A stretch of 10,890 bases of DNA from Patulibacter sp041648495 (GTDB taxonomy: Bacteria > Actinomycetota > Thermoleophilia > Solirubrobacterales > Solirubrobacteraceae). The stretch is taken from the NCBI GenBank assembly GCA_041648495.1, contig JBAZOW010000115.1:1-10890 (forward strand), written 5' to 3'. Positions within the stretch are counted from its first letter, which is position 1. Every line of letters begins with the position of its first letter. Both the position numbers and the translations under genes were made by a program. The notes under the pieces are model-generated. The model was not told where the DNA came from, searched no databases, and saw nothing but the letters and a program-made list of their open reading frames with translations. Shown in pieces: positions 7,224-10,890 of this stretch.

Positions 7224-7589
7224 ATGGTCGCCATCAGCAAGCTCGATTTCGTCGGCATTCCGACCCAGGACCCCGACCGCGCGCGCCGCTTCTACGGCGA
7301 GACGCTCGGCCTGGCGGCCGACCCGCACTCCGAGTACGAGTTCTGGGTCGGCGACACGTGCCTGGGCATCTGGGAGCCGGAGAAGCAGGGCCGGCCGTTC
7401 CAGCCCCAGAAGAACGCCCACCTCGCCCTGCACGTCGAGGACATCGAAGCCGCGCGCAGCGAGCTCGAGGCCCAGGGCGTGAGCTTCGCCGGCCCCACGT
7501 TCGACACGGGCGTCTGCCACATGGCGCTGTTCACCGACCCCGACGGCAACGACCTGATGCTGCACCACCGTCACACGCCGCCGAAGTAG
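7224..7589 (+). CDS. VOC superfamily (glyoxalase/bleomycin-resistance fold) protein
   Basis: This 121-residue protein has the paired beta-alpha-beta-beta-beta repeats of the vicinal oxygen chelate superfamily. The first module is KLDFVGIPTQDPDRARRFYGETLGL followed by FWVGDTCLGIWEP. The second is HLALHVEDIEAARSELEAQGVSF followed by HMALFTDPDGNDLMLHH. The FYGETLGL helix and the FTDPDGN turn are diagnostic. Possible metal ligands are His67 and His70, but the classic final Glu of the GNxxEL pattern is replaced (GNDLML), so metal binding and catalysis are uncertain. Members include lyases, dioxygenases, isomerases and drug-binding proteins. A strong GAGGAG (7213-7218) lies 5 bases before the ATG, unlike the leaderless neighbours. 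It is probably monocistronic: an inverted repeat lies upstream and a gap rich in inverted repeats downstream. Confidence 0.9.
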   Translation: MVAISKLDFVGIPTQDPDRARRFYGETLGLAADPHSEYEFWVGDTCLGIWEPEKQGRPFQPQKNAHLALHVEDIEAARSELEAQGVSFAGPTFDTGVCHMALFTDPDGNDLMLHHRHTPPK

Positions 7590-7604
7590 TCGCCGACCGC
7601 ACCC

Positions 7605-7651
7605 AGCTGATGCGGATTCGGCCCACCTGTCGGTCGCAATACGCATCAGCT
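7605..7651. repeat. 10-bp inverted repeat (stem-loop) after the VOC gene
   Basis: AGCTGATGCG (7605-7614) and CGCATCAGCT (7642-7651) are exact inverted arms. Past one mismatch three further pairs follow (ATT with AAT), giving 13 of 14 paired positions around a 19-base loop. It begins 16 bases after the VOC stop and could be its 3' hairpin, though no T-tract follows. GCCCAC (7621-7626) in the loop is complementary to GTGGGC (7655-7660) just outside, so an interlocked fold is possible on paper. Confidence 0.55.
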
Positions 7652-7669
7652 CGCGTGGGCGGCCCCGCA

Positions 7670-7714
7670 GTGAGACCGACGTCACGGACCGTCGGTAGCA
7701 ACGGTCACACTCAC
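7670..7714. repeat. Nested and competing inverted repeats upstream of the 74-residue ORF
   Basis: ACCGACG (7675-7681) pairs with CGTCGGT (7690-7696) around 8 bases, and the flanking GTGAG (7670-7674) pairs with CTCAC (7710-7714). A competing hairpin, GACCGT (7687-7692) with ACGGTC (7701-7706), shares bases with the first. If the downstream promoter is leaderless, these act as DNA (operator); if transcribed with the VOC gene, they could be alternative RNA folds. Function is unknown. Confidence 0.4.
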
Positions 7715-7730
7715 CACGCTTGCGGCGGCA

Positions 7731-7736
7731 TACCTT
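7731..7736 (+). promoter_or_regulatory. -10 element of a probable leaderless promoter
   Basis: TACCTT fits the actinobacterial TANNNT -10 consensus and ends 9 bases before the ATG at 7746, so the transcript would start within about three bases of it. There is no Shine-Dalgarno sequence. No convincing -35 is seen. Confidence 0.45.
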
Positions 7737-7745
7737 GAATGCACG

Positions 7746-7970
7746 ATGCAACTGCTTCCGACCCGTCCGACGAAGTCCTGGCTCGTCACCGAGTACGCGG
7801 AGGACCGCTCCGCGAAGGTCTACGAGAGCGTGCGCCACGACGCCTTCGTGACCAAGGTGATCGCCGCCCTCCACGGCGAGCAGTTCGCCCGCGCCGCCAA
7901 GCCGGCGGCCGTGACCGAGCCGGTGGCCGTCGAGGCCCCGCGCGTCGAGCGCCTCAAGGCCGCGGCGTAG
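7746..7970 (+). CDS. Small hypothetical protein, 74 residues
   Basis: I do not recognise this protein. The frame is supported by strong G/C bias at third codon positions across all 74 codons and by a balanced composition; the overlapping frames are arginine/proline-rich shadows. Residues 1-45 look folded and amphipathic (KSWLVTEYAEDRSAKVYESVRHDAFVTKVIAALHGEQFA, mostly helical by eye). The last 30 are Ala/Pro/Val-rich (AAKPAAVTEPVAVEAPRVERLKAAA), a likely flexible tail. There is no signal peptide, membrane segment or Cys. ATG 7746 lies 9 bases after a TANNNT -10, suggesting a leaderless message. An ATG at 7739 belongs to a different, unlikely frame. It stands alone between the VOC gene and a strong terminator-like hairpin, preceded by a gap dense in inverted repeats. 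Confidence 0.7.
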   Translation: MQLLPTRPTKSWLVTEYAEDRSAKVYESVRHDAFVTKVIAALHGEQFARAAKPAAVTEPVAVEAPRVERLKAAA

Positions 7971-7988
7971 CCCCCGACCCACGGTGAC

Positions 7989-8011
7989 GCGGGGCCGGCG
8001 TCCGGCCCCGC
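7989..8011. terminator. Strong GC hairpin between convergent genes (probable bidirectional terminator)
   Basis: GCGGGGCCGG (7989-7998) and CCGGCCCCGC (8002-8011) form a perfect 10-bp, all-GC stem with a 3-base loop. It lies between the convergent stops at 7970 (+) and 8022 (-). An outer pair, CCGACC (7974-7979) with GGTCGG (8025-8030), could extend it. It lacks the U-tract of textbook terminators, which is usual for high-GC actinobacteria. Confidence 0.7.
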
Positions 8012-8021
8012 CCCCACGCGC

Positions 8022-9572
8022 TCAGGTCGGGCGGGCGGTCTCGACCGTCACCCGCTCGACCAGCGTCTCCGGCGTCAGCGCGGCGCCGGACAGCTCGGCC
8101 GCGACCCGGCCTCGCACCAGCACGACCACCCGGTCGGCCACCGCGGCCAGCTCCTCGACCTCGCTCGCGGCGACCACCACCGCGCGCCCCTCGTCCGCCA
8201 GCGCGACGATCGTGCGGTGGATCTCCTGCCGCGCGGCCACGTCGACCCCGACGGTCGGATCGTCGAGCACGACGACCTGCGCGTCCGCGCGGACGCAACG
8301 GCCGAGCAGCACCTTCTGGCGGTTGCCGCCCGACAGCGCCCCGAGCGGGTCGTCGGCCCGGTCGGCCAGCCCGAGCGCCTCCAGCGCCGGCCGCGCCGCG
8401 CGCCGCTCGCGGCGGTTGGTGACGAACCCGCGCACCGCCACGTCGCGCATCCCGGCGACGAGCAGGTTCTCGCGCACCGGGCGGTCGAGCATCCCGGCGC
8501 GGGAGCGCTCGGCGGGCAGGAACGCGATCCCGCGCCGCAGGGCGTCGTGCGGCTCGCGGAACCGCCGCGCGACCCCGCCGACGGTGACGTTCCCCGCGCC
8601 CGGGCCGATGACCCCGCCGAGGACCTCCAGCAACTCGGTCACGCCGGATCCGGTCAGGCCGCAGACCCCGACGATCTCGCCGGCGCGGACGTCCAAGTCG
8701 ACCCCGTGCAGCTCGCGGCCGGTGACCCCGCGCAGCCGGGCGGCGACGGGTCGGTCCGCCGACCGACCGACCGCGTCCGACTCTGCGTGCAAGGAAGCCC
8801 CGCCGACCGCGCTCCGCGACCGTGGACGCACGACCTCGTCGAGGGCTCCCTCGGTGACGACCGCGCGGACCAGCGCGTCCGCGGTGATCGCGTCGCCCTC
8901 CAGACGGTCGACGGTCGCCCCGTCGCGCAGCACCGTGACGGCGCTGCAGAGCCGCTCGATCTCGGCGAAGCGGTGGGAGACGTAGACGATCGCCGTGCCC
9001 GCGTCCCGGGCCGCCGTCACCGTCTCGAGCAGGCGCTCGGCGTCCTCGCGGCGCAGCGCGGCCGTCGGCTCGTCGAGCACCAGCACCCGGGCCCCGCTGT
9101 AGAGCGCCCGGGCCAGCATCGTCATCCGCTGCTCGGCCGCGGCCAGGCCGTCGACCGGGGCCCGCGGGTCGATCGCGACGCCGATCCGCTCGAGCGTCGC
9201 CCGGACCCGCTCGCGGCGCACCCCGCGCCGGACGACGCCCAGCCGCGACGGCTCGTGACCGAGCGCGACGTTCTCCTCGACGCTCAGCCCCGGGACCACG
9301 GTCTGCTCCTGGGGCATCATCGCGATCCCGGCGTTCAGCGCCGCGCGCGGACCGCGCAACGTGACCGCGACGCCGTCGACCGCGACCGTCCCCGCGTCGG
9401 GAAGCAGCTGACCCGCCCCGACCCGCAGCAGCGTCGACTTGCCGGCCCCGTTGGGACCGACGACGCCGTGGATCGTGCCCGGCTCGACGCGCAGGTGCCC
9501 GTCGCGCAACGCGTAGGCCCCGCCGAAGCGCTTGACGATGCCCTCCAGCAGGAGCGCCGGAGGGGGGCTCAC
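8022..9572 (-). CDS. CUT2-type sugar ABC transporter ATP-binding protein (double ABC, RbsA-like)
   Basis: This is a complete 516-residue tandem ABC ATPase for sugar import. Domain 1 has an intact Walker A (GPNGAGKST, 39-47), Q-loop Gln88, Walker B VLVLDEPT (163-170) and H-loop His200, but its signature is LAAAEQRM (143-150), lacking the Ser-Gly core. Domain 2 has degenerate Walker A (GLTGSG, 305-310), intact signature LSGGNRQK (413-420), Walker B LDDPT with Asp438 in place of the catalytic Glu, and no H-loop His (VVVAASEVEE). Domain-1 Walker A faces the domain-2 signature, so one composite site is intact and the other is broken on both sides. A linker rich in Arg/Ser/Ala (about 248-278) joins the domains. 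The GTG start overlaps the stop of the relic ORF (GTGA). It is the last gene of the minus-strand operon. Confidence 0.95.
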   Translation of the reverse strand: MSPPPALLLEGIVKRFGGAYALRDGHLRVEPGTIHGVVGPNGAGKSTLLRVGAGQLLPDAGTVAVDGVAVTLRGPRAALNAGIAMMPQEQTVVPGLSVEENVALGHEPSRLGVVRRGVRRERVRATLERIGVAIDPRAPVDGLAAAEQRMTMLARALYSGARVLVLDEPTAALRREDAERLLETVTAARDAGTAIVYVSHRFAEIERLCSAVTVLRDGATVDRLEGDAITADALVRAVVTEGALDEVVRPRSRSAVGGASLHAESDAVGRSADRPVAARLRGVTGRELHGVDLDVRAGEIVGVCGLTGSGVTELLEVLGGVIGPGAGNVTVGGVARRFREPHDALRRGIAFLPAERSRAGMLDRPVRENLLVAGMRDVAVRGFVTNRRERRAARPALEALGLADRADDPLGALSGGNRQKVLLGRCVRADAQVVVLDDPTVGVDVAARQEIHRTIVALADEGRAVVVAASEVEELAAVADRVVVLVRGRVAAELSGAALTPETLVERVTVETARPT

Positions 9573-9702
9573 GCCGTCCGCCTGACGCTCCGCGCGACCA
9601 GCACCGCGATCCCGAGTACGGGCGGGTGGGCGGTGGTCACTGGTCCCCCGCTCACGCCGTCCGCCTGACGCTGCGCGCGACCAATACCGCGATCCCGAGC
9701 AC
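9567..9702 (-). repeat. Direct repeat: two 53-bp copies, 83 bp apart, of the permease gene's 3' end
   Basis: Positions 9567-9619 and 9650-9702 are the same sequence with four mismatches. Copy 1 (9650-9702) is the true end of the permease gene. Copy 2 (9567-9619) ends the relic ORF and contains the ATPase start codon. Read in the coding frame, both give VLGIAVLVARSVRRTA followed by TGA, and all four differences (GTG/GTA, GTA/GTG, TTG/CTG, CGC/CGG) are synonymous. Confidence 0.95.
9569..9655 (-). pseudogene. 28-codon relic ORF, probable remnant of a second permease gene
   Basis: The ORF begins with GTG (9655-9653), which overlaps the permease stop as GTGA, and ends with TGA (9571-9569), which overlaps the ATPase GTG in the same way. 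It reads about 12 unrelated residues (VSGGPVTTAHPP) and then 16 residues identical to the permease C-terminus. An alternative start, GTG 9640, has GGGGGA (9649-9644) just upstream. The simplest reading is an in-frame internal deletion of a former paralogous permease gene, leaving its first and last codons and preserving the stop-start coupling into the ATPase. A tandem duplication followed by drift is the alternative, but would not predict synonymous-only changes. It is too short to be a working permease. It may still serve as a translational-coupling leader. Confidence 0.6.
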
Positions 9703-10596
9703 CAGGCCCTGGACCAGATCGGTGACCCACGACGCGACCTGGAGCATGATCAGGCCGGTGGCCATCGTGCCCATGAAGATCACGCCGAAGTACGTGTAGA
9801 CCGGGTGGAACCGTCCCGACGACGCCGCGCTCCAGCCCAGGAAGCAGGCCGAGTAGGCGGGCAGCAGCAGGCCGACGCCGGCGCTCGGGTAGTACGACGC
9901 CCCGCGCGACATCAGCAGCACTCCGGCGATCGCCGCGCAGAGCGCGCCGATCGCGAACGCCATCATCCGCACCCGCTTGGTCCGGATGCCCGAGATCCGT
10001 GCGGCGTCCTCGCCGCTGCCGGTGGCGTAGATCCGCCGACCGGGCACGGTGAAGCTGAGGAAGGCCCCGACCGCCGCGACCACGACCAGCGAGATGTAGA
10101 CCGTCAGCGGCAGCCCGAGCAGCTCGCTCTCGGTGATCGTCAGGAAGCCCCGCGGGATCCCGTCGTAGACGGTCTTGTCGTCCATCAACGCGCGCTCGAG
10201 GCCGAGCACCACCGAGCCGACCGCCAACGTGCCGATCAGCGCCGGCACGCGTCCGTAGGCGACCAGCCCGCCGTTGACGCCGCCGGCCAGCAGCGCGGCC
10301 ACCACCGCCAGCAGCAGCGCCGGCACGATCGGGATCCCCAGCGTGACCATCGCGTAGACGGCCACCGCGCCGGCGAACCCGGCGATGCTGCCGAACGACA
10401 GGTCGAACTCGCCGACGGCGAGGATCACCGTCAGCCCCGCCGCCGCGACCGCCAGCACGGCCGCGTCGTCGAGGATCGAGCGCAGCGTCGAGATCTGGGC
10501 GAACTCGTCCGGCCGCAGCGCGACGAAGACCGCGACCATCAGGACGAACGCGCCGAAGACGGCGTACCGCAGGACCGATCCGAGCGCGTTCGTCAT
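9652..10596 (-). CDS. CUT2-type sugar ABC transporter permease (RbsC-like, BPD_transp_2)
   Basis: This 314-residue integral membrane protein forms the channel of the right-hand importer. Hydrophobic segments run throughout, starting with LRYAVFGAFVLMVAVFVAL (9-27). The family hallmark is GEFDLSFGS (62-70), and the cytoplasmic coupling region is YATGSGEDAARISGIRTKRVRMMAF. Its overall length fits the family. ATG 10596 lies 9 bases after the substrate-binding protein stop, so the genes form one operon; the Shine-Dalgarno sequence is weak and translational coupling is likely. Its stop overlaps the GTG of the relic ORF. The C-terminal 16 residues are repeated in that relic. It is diverged from the permease at 754-1758, with a different C-terminus (VARSVRRTA against LGRRRPGA), so the relic derives from this lineage, not the left cluster. 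Confidence 0.94.
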   Translation of the reverse strand: MTNALGSVLRYAVFGAFVLMVAVFVALRPDEFAQISTLRSILDDAAVLAVAAAGLTVILAVGEFDLSFGSIAGFAGAVAVYAMVTLGIPIVPALLLAVVAALLAGGVNGGLVAYGRVPALIGTLAVGSVVLGLERALMDDKTVYDGIPRGFLTITESELLGLPLTVYISLVVVAAVGAFLSFTVPGRRIYATGSGEDAARISGIRTKRVRMMAFAIGALCAAIAGVLLMSRGASYYPSAGVGLLLPAYSACFLGWSAASSGRFHPVYTYFGVIFMGTMATGLIMLQVASWVTDLVQGLVLGIAVLVARSVRRTA

Positions 10597-10605
10597 GTCA
10601 TCGGG

Positions 10606-10890
10606 CTAGAGCCCGTACTCCTGCTGCCACTTCGTCACGTATGGCTTCAGGTACTCGTCGACCGGGTACGGCGTGATGTAGCCCTTGGTCAGCTCGGGGT
10701 GGTCGTCCTTGGTGTAGATGTCGTACTCGACCTGCAGGCCGTCGGCGGCCTTCGGGTCCAGCGGCGTGCCCTTCTCGAAGTGCGACAGCAGCTGATCGAC
10801 CGCGACCAGCGAGACCTGCTCGACGGGACCGTCGACCAGCGCCTGCAGCGGCGACTTCGGATCGATCAGCGGCGGCAGGTTGTTGGCGTT
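10606..10890 (-). CDS. Sugar ABC transporter substrate-binding protein, C-terminal part (5' end beyond window)
   Basis: The minus-strand frame is open from the right edge to a TAG at 10608-10606, giving 94 residues with no start inside the window. The translation includes VEQVSLVAVDQLLSHFEKGTP, then LQVEYDIYTKDD, ITPYPVDEYLKPYV and the end TKWQQEYGL. This fits the C-terminal lobe of a periplasmic-type (type 1) sugar-binding protein: a late VDQLL helix and a final aromatic-rich segment that packs across the hinge. Position supports this, since binding-protein genes usually lead CUT2 operons and the permease begins 9 bases downstream. In an actinobacterium the protein would be a secreted lipoprotein, but the signal sequence is outside the window. 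GGGCT-AG-AGCCC around the stop (10603-10614) is a short palindrome. The ligand cannot be told from this fragment. Confidence 0.82.
   Translation of the reverse strand, partial: NANNLPPLIDPKSPLQALVDGPVEQVSLVAVDQLLSHFEKGTPLDPKAADGLQVEYDIYTKDDHPELTKGYITPYPVDEYLKPYVTKWQQEYGL

Noticed and set aside
7605..7660. True H-type pseudoknot or riboswitch after the VOC gene
   Set aside because: Arm order allows an interlocked fold, but a 3-base connector across a 10-bp stem is geometrically poor and the second stem is only 6 bp. I kept it only as part of the inverted-repeat observation.
7739..7987. Alternative ORF from ATG 7739 overlapping the 74-residue gene
   Set aside because: It is almost wholly Arg/Pro/Gly/Asp-rich and lacks codon bias, while the 7746 frame is well balanced and has strong third-position G/C.
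9572..9655. Relic ORF region read as an N-terminal extension of the ATPase
   Set aside because: The relic frame ends in TGA at 9571-9569 and is offset by one base from the ATPase frame, so the two cannot be one protein without a frameshift.
8217..9668. Long plus-strand open frame opposite the right ATPase
   Set aside because: The composition is dominated by Arg, Asp, Pro and Gly with no domain, and it is the mirror of an ABC ATPase with all motifs in order.
9567..9702. Direct repeat as an insertion-sequence target duplication or att site
   Set aside because: No transposase, integrase or terminal inverted repeat lies between the copies, only about 30 bases. The repeat is coding sequence with synonymous changes only.

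Overview
The window comes from a very GC-rich genome. Nearly all codons end in G or C, the genes are packed tightly, GTGA/ATGA stop-start overlaps are common, and at least two genes look leaderless. The families present (CUT2 sugar transporters, DUF5996, a baeRF/Vms1-like protein, an HTH_42 AlkZ-like protein) fit a high-GC actinomycetote, possibly of the Thermoleophilia/Solirubrobacterales. That placement is an inference from composition and gene content, not a phylogenetic result.

Layout. Positions 1-1758 (+) hold the end of one CUT2-type (RbsA/RbsC-like) sugar ABC transporter operon: the C-terminal half of a double-ABC ATPase followed by its permease. Positions 1886-3643 (+) hold a probable small operon behind a perfect 16-bp palindrome: a TetR regulator, an SDR oxidoreductase (4-bp overlap) and a small ABM-fold monooxygenase-like protein. 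Positions 3644-5828 (-) hold a DUF5996 protein, and upstream of it a bacterial eRF1/Vms1-like protein with a GGWSQ loop and a Cys-rich zinc-ribbon-like segment. Across a divergent promoter gap, 5918-7054 (+) encodes an HTH_42 protein with a QxQ motif like that of the DNA glycosylase AlkZ. A VOC (glyoxalase-fold) gene (7224-7589) follows, then a gap rich in inverted repeats, then a 74-residue protein of unknown function (7746-7970). A strong GC hairpin (7989-8011) separates these from a second CUT2 transporter operon on the minus strand, transcribed from the right edge inwards: substrate-binding protein (partial), permease, a tiny relic ORF, and ATPase.

How it works together. Two CUT2 importers in convergent orientation flank about 6 kb of regulatory, redox and maintenance genes. 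In the second importer the intact and degenerate ABC motifs pair up so that only one composite ATP site looks functional. The strongest oddity is at 9569-9655: a 28-codon ORF whose last 16 codons repeat the C-terminus of the upstream permease with four synonymous changes only. It keeps GTGA overlaps at both ends, as expected from an in-frame internal deletion of a former second permease gene. I see no CRISPR array, tRNA, rRNA, insertion sequence or phage module, and no stretch over 300 bases lacks a gene.
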